From Methanosarcinales archaeon (lineage in GTDB: Archaea; Halobacteriota; Syntropharchaeia; Alkanophagales; Methanospirareceae), in assembly GCA_025464275.1 (NCBI GenBank), contig JAODGR010000023.1:2134-16469 (forward strand): a stretch of 14,336 nt of DNA, read 5' to 3'. Below are positions 7,444-13,998 of the stretch, piece after piece. Numbering within the stretch: the first letter of the stretch is position 1; each line of letters starts with the position of its first letter. Under the pieces are notes generated by a model. The model ran no database searches. It was not told the DNA's origin and saw nothing but the letters and a program-made list of their open reading frames with translations. The position numbers and the translations under genes are program-made.

Positions 7444-7818
7444 ATGATAGAGAATGTGGTGCTGGTCGCTCTGGTACTCCTGATATGTGTGGTTACCGAT
7501 GTTGCACTGCTCATCATAGTCAAACTCCTGCCACTGTATTACCCCTCGGAGCTGAAGACCTCCCGCTGGGAGGCGGGTAACCCGCCCATAAAGTATCCGA
7601 AGTTTGTACTCCCGATGCAGTACCTTGGGTTCATGTTCATGTTCATGGCAGCGGAGCCGATAATTGTGGTGCTACTGATACTCTCCGCATATCCCTCGCA
7701 GGATTTCGTGGTGCTCACGCTGGTGGTGCTTCTGCTCCTGCTTTCCGCTATATATGTGGGGTACAGGACTTCACTTGAAATAGCAGGACTTAAGCCCGAG
7801 TATGGTGGTAGAAGATAG
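7444..7818 (+). CDS. fqoA: Complex I-like F420H2 dehydrogenase, membrane subunit A
   Basis: Homologue of NuoA/FpoA/ND3, a three-helix subunit whose TM1-TM2 loop lines the quinone cavity. The 124 residues show helices at about 4-30, 57-81 and 87-106. After TM1 comes SRWEAGNPPI (40-49), which aligns with the conserved YECG-x-P loop of NuoA but has Ala in place of the loop cysteine. TM2 contains FMFMFMAAEPIIVV, where E71 fits the glutamate of the NuoA FDVE motif; the partner aspartate appears to be Ala. It starts at ATG 7444, 3 nt after the fqoN stop. The sequence is divergent, but size, topology and position between N and B make the assignment safe. Confidence 0.87.
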   Translation: MIENVVLVALVLLICVVTDVALLIIVKLLPLYYPSELKTSRWEAGNPPIKYPKFVLPMQYLGFMFMFMAAEPIIVVLLILSAYPSQDFVVLTLVVLLLLLSAIYVGYRTSLEIAGLKPEYGGRR

Positions 7819-7826
7819 GATAGGGT

Positions 7827-7874
7827 AGGAGAGAGGTGAGAGAAGAGGAAGAGGAAGAGAGAAAGAGGAGGAAG
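7827..7874 (+). repeat. Polypurine (GA-rich) leader before fqoBCD
   Basis: The spacer between fqoA and fqoBCD is almost pure purine. From 7838 to 7874 there are 37 consecutive A/G bases made of GAG, GAA and AGGAGG units. It ends in GAGGAGG (7865-7871), the likely ribosome-binding site. It could serve as an unstructured, multi-Shine-Dalgarno leader, or it may simply be a low-complexity expansion. Confidence 0.6.
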
Positions 7875-7882
7875 TGGTAATA

Positions 7883-10237
7883 ATGGTGGAGATTAAGACG
7901 GCAGAAGGGGAGAAGGACAGGAATATAAGCATCCTGAAGACGGGTGTACTCTCACCGCTGAAGCGGTGGGGGGTGAAATGGAGCCTGTGGCCATGCCATT
8001 TTGTCACTTCCTGCTGCGGGGTCGAGCTGGCACATGCATTTGCATGCGGGTTTGACGGTGAACGTCTGGGTACATTGAATATGGGTATCTCCAGACAGGC
8101 GAACTTCATCATCGTTGAGGGCACAATCACCCGTAAGATGGCAAGAGCACTACGGATTGTCTGGGAGCAGATGCCCGACCCCAAGTTCGTGGAGGTAATA
8201 GGGGCGTGTGGTGAGCGAGGGGGGCTGTTCTGGAACAGCTATAACATAACCCGCCCTTCAGATATCGTACCCGTTGATTTCTTCGTTCCCGGCTGCCCGG
8301 TAACGCCTGAAGGGTTATTGAGGGGTGTGAGAGCGGTACAGCACAAGATTGAGGGGCTCGACAGGACGACGATAAAATTCAAGCGTGTGAAATTGCCATC
8401 CGAGCCAGAACCGGGACAGGGCAAGGAGAACATGGTACCATCCAGCCCGAAGGTGTTTGCTCCTACACCCGCGATCAAGGTGGATATCAGGAGGGATGTG
8501 GAGTGGGCTTTCGGTGCTGAGCTGGTGAAACGGCTCGAATCAGAACTTGAGGGGCTGTATGAACGTATCACCATCACTGATATCAACCGGATAGCGATAA
8601 AAACCCTGCCAGAGCATCTGACAGAACTTGCAGGTAGATTGAAGAGTGGACTGGGCGTCGACCATGTGAAGAATGTGAATGTGATAGAAGTACCACATGA
8701 GCGGAAATATATAGTGGAGTACATGGTCTCAGGTTATCGTGAGGACCTCAAGCCAGTGATTATAAACATATTCACAGAGGTGGGGCGTAAGCCAGATGGA
8801 GAACCTGAGCAGGAGGTACCGAGTATCGCGAGATTGTGGGCGAGTGCAGACTATTCCGAGCGTGAGATGCATGACTTCTTCGGCATCCGGTTCGCAGGCA
8901 ATGAGTGGATGGGCAGGAATTTCATCCTCGCTCCTGAGCTCCATACACCACTGAGGAAGGATTTCAAGCTGGATGAGGAGCGGTATGTGCTCGAGGGTGA
9001 AACTCCCTATGCACCCTCCATTAAACCACCGACCGAGCTCGAGCTCCCACTACCGCCCGGTCTGCTGGAGGATGCGGAGGCGAATGAGGAGCTCGTTGCA
9101 CTCGTGGGACCACACCACACAGGCAGCGGGCATCTCAGATGGATATTACGGATGAAAGGTGACATCATTGTGGATGTGATTCCAGACCCGGGCTATGTCC
9201 ACCGCACAATGGAGAAACTCGCAGAGAACAGATTGTATATCCAGAACATACCGCTCTTTGAACGTGCGAATATAAGCGACCCAATCAATATGCACCTCGG
9301 CTATGTCCGTACGATAGAGAAGGCGCTGGGGATTGAAGTACCGGAGAGAGCATCATATATAAGGACGATAATGGCTGAACTCTCACGGATAGGCGCTTTC
9401 TTCTACGATTCCGGGATATTCTCACTCTTCCTCGGGCATTCCACGGGCTTCATGTACGTGTGGGCGATACGGGAGATGATACTGGAGGCGATGGTGAGGG
9501 CAACGGGCTCAAGATGTACGCCCTCCTTTATCATACCCGGCGGTATAAGACGCGATATCTCAAGAGAGGTGCTTGAGTTGATAGACAATTTCACATCCGC
9601 GATACACCGGAGATTGAGGAAGTTTGAGGATATATTCATCTACAATCCAGTATTCGTAGCCAGGGCGAAGGATGTGGGTGTGCTTACAAAGGAAGAGGCG
9701 ATAAGGTGCGGCATTGTGGGTCCGTTCCTCAGGGCTTCGGGTGTGGAATACGATGTGAGGAAGGTGGAACCATACGAAGTCTATGATGACCTGGATTGGG
9801 ATATCACGACCGGTGATGCAGGCGATTGCCTCGGCAGGTATATGGGCAGGTATGAGGAGATAAAGGAGAGCCTGAGAATCGTGAAGCAGGCGGTGGACAC
9901 CCTGAAGAGCCTTCCGAGGGGTGAGATAATAAGCAAGGAGCTGCTTGGCGAGTATAAAGCGGCATCGGAGGATATAAAAGGGCATCTGTTCCACGTCTAC
10001 GGCAATCTCGTACTACCCCGTGGTGAGTGGACCACGGTCACAGAGGCGGCAAGGGGTACCCTCCTGTATTCTATAGTGAGCGATGGCGAATCAAATGTCC
10101 CCTATCGCGTACGGATTATAACACCGAGCTGGCTGAACCTCCGGGGGATTGTGGAGGCAACGAAGGGTGAGCGAGTGGCGGATTTCTGGGCTATCTATGG
10201 TAGCTTCGGGTATTTCCCACCGGAGGCGGACAGGTGA
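7883..10237 (+). CDS. fqoBCD: Complex I-like F420H2 dehydrogenase, fused B-C-D subunit
   Basis: One 784-residue chain combining three normally separate peripheral-arm subunits. Residues about 27-160 are NuoB/FpoB, with the four cluster N2 ligands C44, C45, C109 and C138 (contexts TSCCGVE, GACGERGG, PGCPVTP) at the spacing seen in E. coli. Residues about 200-370 are NuoC/FpoC, with SADYSEREMHDFFGIRF near 321-337. Residues about 402-784 are NuoD/FpoD, with GPHHTGSGHLR, GYVHRTMEKLAE and PGGIRRDIS. Proline-rich linkers join the parts (about 172-199 and 373-401). The D part lacks the CxxC pairs of NiFe hydrogenases, so this is a quinone/phenazine-reactive subunit and not a hydrogenase. ATG 7883 is preferred because GAGGAGG lies 11 nt upstream; GTG 7874 is in frame but only 2 nt from that site. 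No frameshift is seen. Confidence 0.93.
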   Translation: MVEIKTAEGEKDRNISILKTGVLSPLKRWGVKWSLWPCHFVTSCCGVELAHAFACGFDGERLGTLNMGISRQANFIIVEGTITRKMARALRIVWEQMPDPKFVEVIGACGERGGLFWNSYNITRPSDIVPVDFFVPGCPVTPEGLLRGVRAVQHKIEGLDRTTIKFKRVKLPSEPEPGQGKENMVPSSPKVFAPTPAIKVDIRRDVEWAFGAELVKRLESELEGLYERITITDINRIAIKTLPEHLTELAGRLKSGLGVDHVKNVNVIEVPHERKYIVEYMVSGYREDLKPVIINIFTEVGRKPDGEPEQEVPSIARLWASADYSEREMHDFFGIRFAGNEWMGRNFILAPELHTPLRKDFKLDEERYVLEGETPYAPSIKPPTELELPLPPGLLEDAEANEELVALVGPHHTGSGHLRWILRMKGDIIVDVIPDPGYVHRTMEKLAENRLYIQNIPLFERANISDPINMHLGYVRTIEKALGIEVPERASYIRTIMAELSRIGAFFYDSGIFSLFLGHSTGFMYVWAIREMILEAMVRATGSRCTPSFIIPGGIRRDISREVLELIDNFTSAIHRRLRKFEDIFIYNPVFVARAKDVGVLTKEEAIRCGIVGPFLRASGVEYDVRKVEPYEVYDDLDWDITTGDAGDCLGRYMGRYEEIKESLRIVKQAVDTLKSLPRGEIISKELLGEYKAASEDIKGHLFHVYGNLVLPRGEWTTVTEAARGTLLYSIVSDGESNVPYRVRIITPSWLNLRGIVEATKGERVADFWAIYGSFGYFPPEADR

Positions 10238-10296
10238 TGGAGAAGAAGTAGAGATGAAGGTAAAGGTAATAAATCTTGGTTTAGGAGGATGGTAGA

Positions 10297-11436
10297 ATGG
10301 AGGAAGTAATAAACGCACTGATGGCTGCTATAATGAGCAATCAGGTGAATATACCGCTTCTACAGCCGCTTTTCAGGCTGATGGTGCAGATACCGGGTGC
10401 CGGTTTCATGGTCTCTTTCATCTTATGGAAGCCCTTTTTTGCAGCTCTAATCTCACCCGGATTCGCCACCCTTGGCATATTACTCCTCTTCTTCCCGTGG
10501 GTGGAGCGTAAGCTCTGTGGCAGGATACAGTGGCGTGTGGGACCGCATGAGATAGTATGGTGGCTGGGTGGGATAATCCAGCTACTCGCAGACTCTCTCA
10601 GGTTCCTCTTCCAGGAGGTGATAGTCCACAAGGATGCGCAGAGACCTTATTTCCTCCAGTTCCCGTTCCTCACGTTTATCCCCACTCTTCTGCCACTCCT
10701 GTTCATCCCCGCAGGCTCGATTGTGGCGATACAAACACCCTACGCGATACAGATAATCCTCGCGCTGGTATGTCTATTCCCGCTATTCATCATAGGTCTC
10801 GGATGGGCATCAAACAGCAGGTTCGCTTTCATCGGTACAGTCCGTGAGGCGTTCATGTATTTCGCATACGAAGTCGCTTTCATCGTTGCTGTACTCGCTA
10901 TGGTCATCCTCTACGGGACTTCCGACCTGGTGGAGATAGGTGCTCATCAGGCAGGGTGGGTATGGGGGATATGCATAAATCCAGTAGCGGCAGTGGTGTT
11001 CTTTATCGGTGCAGCGATGGCTACTGCACGGCTGCCGTTTGAGATTGCAGATGCCGAGCAGGAGCTGGCAGCGGGACCGCATGTGGAATATTCTGGCATC
11101 GGGTTCGGACTCATATATGTGATATGCTATGAGAAGGCGTATATATTGAGCGGTCTGATGACTGTCCTATTCCTCGGCGGCGGTAGTGGACCACAGATAG
11201 GAGTGCTGGGCGAGCTCTCAGGTCTGATATGGTTCTTACTGAAGACGTTCATCGTGATGGTCACTCTATTTGTGCTCCGGGTACTGTATCCAAGATACAG
11301 GCTTGACCAGGCATTGAACATCGGATGGAGCTCTTTACTCTCCCTGTCACTATTTGCACTCGCGCTATCCATAGCCATAACGGCAGTGGCAGGGGCAGGG
11401 GCAGTAGCAGGAGCAGTAGGAGGTGGGATAGTATGA
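10297..11436 (+). CDS. fqoH: Complex I-like F420H2 dehydrogenase, membrane subunit H
   Basis: Homologue of NuoH/FpoH/ND1, the membrane subunit that joins the two arms and forms the quinone chamber. The 379 residues contain about eight to nine helices and the family signatures: ERKLCGRIQWRVGP at 70-83, GIIQLLADSLRFLFQE at 92-107, NSRFAFIGTVREAFMYFAYE at 173-192, and PFEIADAEQELAAGPHVEYSG at 247-267, whose glutamates and aspartate form the start of the proton-transfer path. YPRYRLDQALNIGW (331-344) is the usual C-terminal motif. The protein ends in a Gly-Ala tail (365-378) encoded by a GGGGCA/GGAGCA repeat. ATG 10297 has AGGAGG 8 nt upstream. A 59-nt spacer precedes it, and the stop overlaps the fqoI start (ATGA). 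Confidence 0.95.
   Translation: MEEVINALMAAIMSNQVNIPLLQPLFRLMVQIPGAGFMVSFILWKPFFAALISPGFATLGILLLFFPWVERKLCGRIQWRVGPHEIVWWLGGIIQLLADSLRFLFQEVIVHKDAQRPYFLQFPFLTFIPTLLPLLFIPAGSIVAIQTPYAIQIILALVCLFPLFIIGLGWASNSRFAFIGTVREAFMYFAYEVAFIVAVLAMVILYGTSDLVEIGAHQAGWVWGICINPVAAVVFFIGAAMATARLPFEIADAEQELAAGPHVEYSGIGFGLIYVICYEKAYILSGLMTVLFLGGGSGPQIGVLGELSGLIWFLLKTFIVMVTLFVLRVLYPRYRLDQALNIGWSSLLSLSLFALALSIAITAVAGAGAVAGAVGGGIV
11382..11424 (+). repeat. GGGGCA/GGAGCA microsatellite in the 3' end of fqoH
   Basis: A run of degenerate GGNGCA and AGGAGC hexamers codes for the Ala-Gly tail of subunit H. Closely related repeats occur in fqoM (3885-3918) and fqoN (6627-6649). The run ends just before the fqoI start and also supplies the GGAGG used as its ribosome-binding site. 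Confidence 0.7.
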
Positions 11437-12173
11437 AGAAAGTGATAGTTCATGAGCAGGGATTGGGGGAGAAGGTGGTGAGGCATGCAAGGGCAATAGG
11501 TGTCTCAATGAAGGAATCGGTCTATCCACTCACGGCAACGGTGTTTTATCCGCGTGAGAGGAAGAAGATGCCACCCAATCTGCGAGGCTACCTCATGTTC
11601 GAGATAGAGAAGTGTATAAGCTGCTGGGAGTGTGCATTTATATGCCCGGCGAATGCAATTCAGATGAAGGAAGCGCCAAACAGGCGGTACTATCCCACTG
11701 TGGACTATGGTAAGTGCATCTTCTGCCATTTCTGTGTGGACTCGTGCTCGAGTGGCGCGCTCTACTCCACGAAGATCCACGATGTAGCATACAGGGATAT
11801 GGACGAGATGCTCACGCTTACTGAGGAGATGATAGAGCAGCCGGAGATAATACGTGAGGATAAGAGATCGGTGGAGTACGTGATAGAGAGGGATGACATG
11901 CACCTGAAGCGGCGGCGTGAGCAGGATACGCTCTTCGTCGAGCCGACACCACCCGTGGAGATACCCATGGTCTCACAGTGTATAGACCGTGCGAGTTGTA
12001 TAGGATGCAGAGTCTGTGAGCAGGTATGTGAACATGGTGCGATATCCTCTATAATGGACACAGCGAGGAATGTACTGCGAATGAAGATAGATACAGAGCG
12101 GTGCACAGGCTGTGGGCTGTGCGTGAAGGAATGTTCAATGCAGATCCTGAGGCTGGTGAGAAAAACCAGGTAA
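11433..12173 (+). CDS. fqoI: Complex I-like F420H2 dehydrogenase, iron-sulfur subunit I with extra ferredoxin domain
   Basis: Homologue of NuoI/FpoI, which carries electrons through two [4Fe-4S] clusters towards N2. The first 115 residues are NuoI-like, with cysteines 61, 64, 67, 71 (CISCWECAFICP) and 95, 98, 101, 105 (CIFCHFCVDSC). After a charged linker (about 116-182) comes a second two-cluster ferredoxin domain with cysteines 189, 192, 195, 199 (CIGCRVCEQVC) and 224, 227, 230, 234 (CTGCGLCVKEC). The total of 246 residues compares with about 150-180 in the usual subunit. The start at ATG 11433 overlaps the fqoH stop (ATGA). The frame stays open back to 11325, but that stretch lies inside fqoH and is not part of the protein. 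Last gene of the operon: no FqoF/FpoF follows, and 5S rRNA lies tail-to-tail 34 nt downstream. Confidence 0.92.
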   Translation: MKKVIVHEQGLGEKVVRHARAIGVSMKESVYPLTATVFYPRERKKMPPNLRGYLMFEIEKCISCWECAFICPANAIQMKEAPNRRYYPTVDYGKCIFCHFCVDSCSSGALYSTKIHDVAYRDMDEMLTLTEEMIEQPEIIREDKRSVEYVIERDDMHLKRRREQDTLFVEPTPPVEIPMVSQCIDRASCIGCRVCEQVCEHGAISSIMDTARNVLRMKIDTERCTGCGLCVKECSMQILRLVRKTR

Positions 12174-12207
12174 CGAATTCAACTTCAAATTTGATGCTGT
12201 TATCAGT

Positions 12208-12332
12208 GGTATAGCAGCGACCCTCAGTTCCCGAGTGCTCGCGCAACTCAGTACAGTGAGGGACGCAGGCGGGCTTATCTTCCGGGTTCGGGATGAGTCC
12301 GGGAGTTTCCCCGCCGCTATGACCGCTATACC
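12208..12332 (-). rRNA. rrf: 5S ribosomal RNA
   Basis: Read on the minus strand, this is a 125-nt archaeal-type 5S rRNA. The ends GGTATAGCGG and CGCTGCTATACC pair as helix I over about ten base pairs. The inner segments CGGACTCATCCCGAACCCG and AAGCCCGCCTGCG are the conserved loop B/helix III and following regions of 5S rRNA. No 16S or 23S sequence is in the window, so this 5S gene is unlinked from the rest of an rRNA operon or at least separately transcribed. It is convergent with fqoI and divergent from the phosphatase gene. I see no obvious T-run terminator after its 3' end. The ends are set from helix I pairing and may be off by one or two bases. Confidence 0.95.
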
Positions 12333-12349
12333 AATTAACCAATGTATTG

Positions 12350-12366
12350 TATTAATAAAAAACCTT
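12350..12366 (-). promoter_or_regulatory. TATA promoter of the 5S rRNA gene
   Basis: On the minus strand the sequence reads GGAAGGTTTTTTATTAATA, a purine-rich BRE side followed by a TATA box. The TATA centre is about 24 nt upstream of the predicted first base of 5S rRNA (12332), which is the expected archaeal spacing. This supports a dedicated promoter for the solitary 5S gene. Confidence 0.65.
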
Positions 12367-12417
12367 CCACTTATACTTACTTTACTTACTCCCTCAATCT
12401 AAAAGGTTCAAGACAGG

Positions 12418-13266
12418 ATGGAGATAGAGGAGCTGGTGGCGATTTCGGCGGAGATAAGGGACGCAATAAGGGATTGTATCACAGAGAGGAGCGATTACGG
12501 TGAGGTGATAGGGGAGCGAGAGCGCGATGTAACAAGGCGGATAGATATGGTCGCGGAGAAGGCGCTGGAGGAGTCGTTAAGTGCGCGTGGGAGGTGTGCG
12601 AGGATAATATCAGAGGAGCTGGGCGACCATGTATATCCACCAGGGTGTGAACCGGAGTTCACACTCGTCTTCGACCCTGTGGACGGGTCCACAAACGCCA
12701 TCCTGGGTATCCCTCTATTCTGTACTTCCATTGCATATTCCCCGCGTGTGGAACGGGTTACTTTTAATGACCTCCAGGCAGGTGTGGTTGAGACCTTCCA
12801 GGGCACGTGTTACTATGCCGTGCGTGGGGGTAATGCATTCGTGGATGGAACAGAACTACCGAGAGAGGTGAGAGGGAAGACGAAGCGGGTCCTCTCCATT
12901 TATACCTATGGCGCAGAGAGGATACCACGGGGGCTTATTCAATTCCAGTGCGGAGCAGAGCATAAGCATGTGGTGGTGCGTCTACTCGGGAGTATAGCAC
13001 TGGAGCTCTGCCTGGTTGCAGAAGGTGCGATAGACGGACTGATAGATGTACGCGGCTTGATAAGTGGCTATGATATCGCAGCAGCAATGCTCATCCTTGA
13101 GGCGGCGGGTGGCATCATAACAGACCTGAGAGGAGATGAGTTGAGAACGAGGATGGAGGAAGTGGGGAAGCTGGTGGGGCTATCGTGTATAGCGGCACTG
13201 GATAGGGAGGGTTATTATACGCGAATACTGGAGCTCGTTCGGGATACGGGAGGTGAAGTGCGGTAA
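12418..13266 (+). CDS. Inositol-1-monophosphatase / fructose-1,6-bisphosphatase family enzyme
   Basis: A Mg2+-dependent sugar phosphatase of the IMPase/FBPase superfamily, 282 residues. The metal-binding motifs are present: EE at 66-67 (ISEELGD), DPVDGSTN at 86-93, and GYDIAAAMLILEAAGG at 217-232, whose D219 is the third metal ligand (Tyr replaces the more usual Trp before it). Archaeal members often hydrolyse both inositol-1-phosphate and fructose-1,6-bisphosphate, so roles in inositol lipid or solute synthesis or in gluconeogenesis are both possible. The sequence does not decide between them. ATG 12418 follows a weak AGG and gives the expected N-terminal helix. A possible TATA (CTTATACTT, about 12370-12378) lies 40 nt upstream. 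The 3' end overlaps the methyltransferase gene by 14 nt, so the two are probably co-transcribed. Confidence 0.88.
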   Translation: MEIEELVAISAEIRDAIRDCITERSDYGEVIGERERDVTRRIDMVAEKALEESLSARGRCARIISEELGDHVYPPGCEPEFTLVFDPVDGSTNAILGIPLFCTSIAYSPRVERVTFNDLQAGVVETFQGTCYYAVRGGNAFVDGTELPREVRGKTKRVLSIYTYGAERIPRGLIQFQCGAEHKHVVVRLLGSIALELCLVAEGAIDGLIDVRGLISGYDIAAAMLILEAAGGIITDLRGDELRTRMEEVGKLVGLSCIAALDREGYYTRILELVRDTGGEVR

Positions 13267-13804
13267 TGTGAGATTGGAATTATTGAAGAACGAGCAGGAG
13301 CTGGTGAAGAGGCTGGGTGAGAGGATAGGGAAGAGGAGTGATGCACTTGTACTGGATATAGGGTGTGGTACAGGTAGACTCGCTGTATATCTGAGTGAAG
13401 AGAGTGGCTGTAAAGTGCTGGGTATAGATGTGATGCGGGAAAAGATAGAGAAAGCGAGGGGGAGGAGTGAGGGGATGGGGGGAGTGGAATTTGAAGTGCA
13501 ATCAGCGGAAAGTTTGGGCTTAAAGGACGGGGCAGTGGATTTTGTAGTATCGCTGAAGGCATTACATGAGATTCCACATCCAGAGGATGCGCTAAAGGAG
13601 GCTAATCGCGTATTGAAGGCACAAGGACGGATATTTATCATTGACTGGATAGGGGGGAGTGCGCGCACAGAGGGGCATGCGCATGCGAGTAGATATTTCA
13701 CGCCACAGCAATTAGAGACGATGCTTTCGCTAACAGGCTTCAAGGATGTAACAATAGAGGAGAATAGAGAAGGAGAACTGATGCTGGTAGAAGCAAGGAG
13801 GTGA
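13253..13804 (+). CDS. Class I SAM-dependent methyltransferase, substrate unknown
   Basis: A compact 183-residue Rossmann-like methyltransferase. Motif I is VLDIGCGTG at 33-41, the acidic residue after strand 2 is D59 (LGIDV), and AESLGLKDGAVDFVVS at 85-100 resembles motifs II/III. LHEIPHPEDALKEANRVLKAQGRIFIIDW follows as in UbiE/small-molecule methyltransferases. There is no membrane segment and no substrate-specific domain. The start is uncertain: GTG 13253 abuts a GGGAGG and overlaps the phosphatase by 14 nt, while GTG 13268 is an in-frame alternative just after the phosphatase stop. It is the last gene before the mcr promoter. That position makes a role in Mcr or coenzyme F430 modification thinkable, but nothing in the sequence proves it. 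Confidence 0.85.
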   Translation: MKCGNVRLELLKNEQELVKRLGERIGKRSDALVLDIGCGTGRLAVYLSEESGCKVLGIDVMREKIEKARGRSEGMGGVEFEVQSAESLGLKDGAVDFVVSLKALHEIPHPEDALKEANRVLKAQGRIFIIDWIGGSARTEGHAHASRYFTPQQLETMLSLTGFKDVTIEENREGELMLVEARR

Positions 13805-13906
13805 GAAGCATATGAAACGGATATTATTCACAACAATTAATAAAAATATGGAATTGATGTGAAAAAAAACCCTCTCAGTCCTGCATCTCAATTTTGGAGT
13901 ATTGAT
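13805..13906 (+). other. AT-rich spacer between methyltransferase and mcr promoter
   Basis: This stretch has no open reading frame worth calling, no tRNA and no clear terminator. It is markedly more AT-rich than the flanking genes and contains an A8 run at about 13861-13869. It probably holds the 3' end of the upstream transcript and upstream promoter sequence of mcr. Confidence 0.4.
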
Positions 13907-13928
13907 AAAAACCGAAAAGCTTTTAAGT
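13907..13928 (+). promoter_or_regulatory. BRE/TATA promoter of the mcr operon
   Basis: AAAAACCGAAA (13907-13917) followed two bases later by CTTTTAAGT (13920-13928) forms a BRE plus TATA box. The predicted start of transcription is near 13948-13952, giving a leader of about 50 nt before mcrB. The core matches the Fqo operon promoter at 16 of 18 positions with identical spacing. A second AT-rich element, GTATATTA (13942-13949), is a weaker alternative. Confidence 0.65.
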
Positions 13929-13950
13929 GCTAAGTATAGACGTATATTAC

Positions 13951-13971
13951 GCCCTCAGGTGAATAGAGGGC
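13951..13971 (+). promoter_or_regulatory. Stem-loop in the mcrB leader
   Basis: GCCCTC (13951-13956) and GAGGGC (13966-13971) are perfect inverted repeats that would form a 6-bp stem with a 9-nt loop. It sits at or within a few bases of the predicted 5' end of the mcr transcript, upstream of the GGAGGT ribosome-binding site (13981-13986). A role in mRNA stability or translation control is inferred only from position. Confidence 0.5.
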
Positions 13972-13998
13972 AGAAAGAAAGGAGGTAAAAGGTAAGGT

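Noticed and set aside
9085..10237. D part of the fusion as a [NiFe] hydrogenase large subunit
   Set aside because: The N- and C-terminal CxxC pairs that bind nickel are absent; the sequence is NuoD-like.
11325..11432. Open frame extending fqoI upstream inside fqoH
   Set aside because: It is the out-of-frame shadow of the fqoH C-terminus; the ATGA overlap at 11433 is the natural start.
12208..12332. Inverted-repeat ends GGTATAG/CTATACC as a transposon or attachment site
   Set aside because: They are helix I of 5S rRNA.
12049..12342. Minus-strand open reading frame across the fqoI end and the spacer
   Set aside because: It overlaps the 5S rRNA gene and has no protein-like features.
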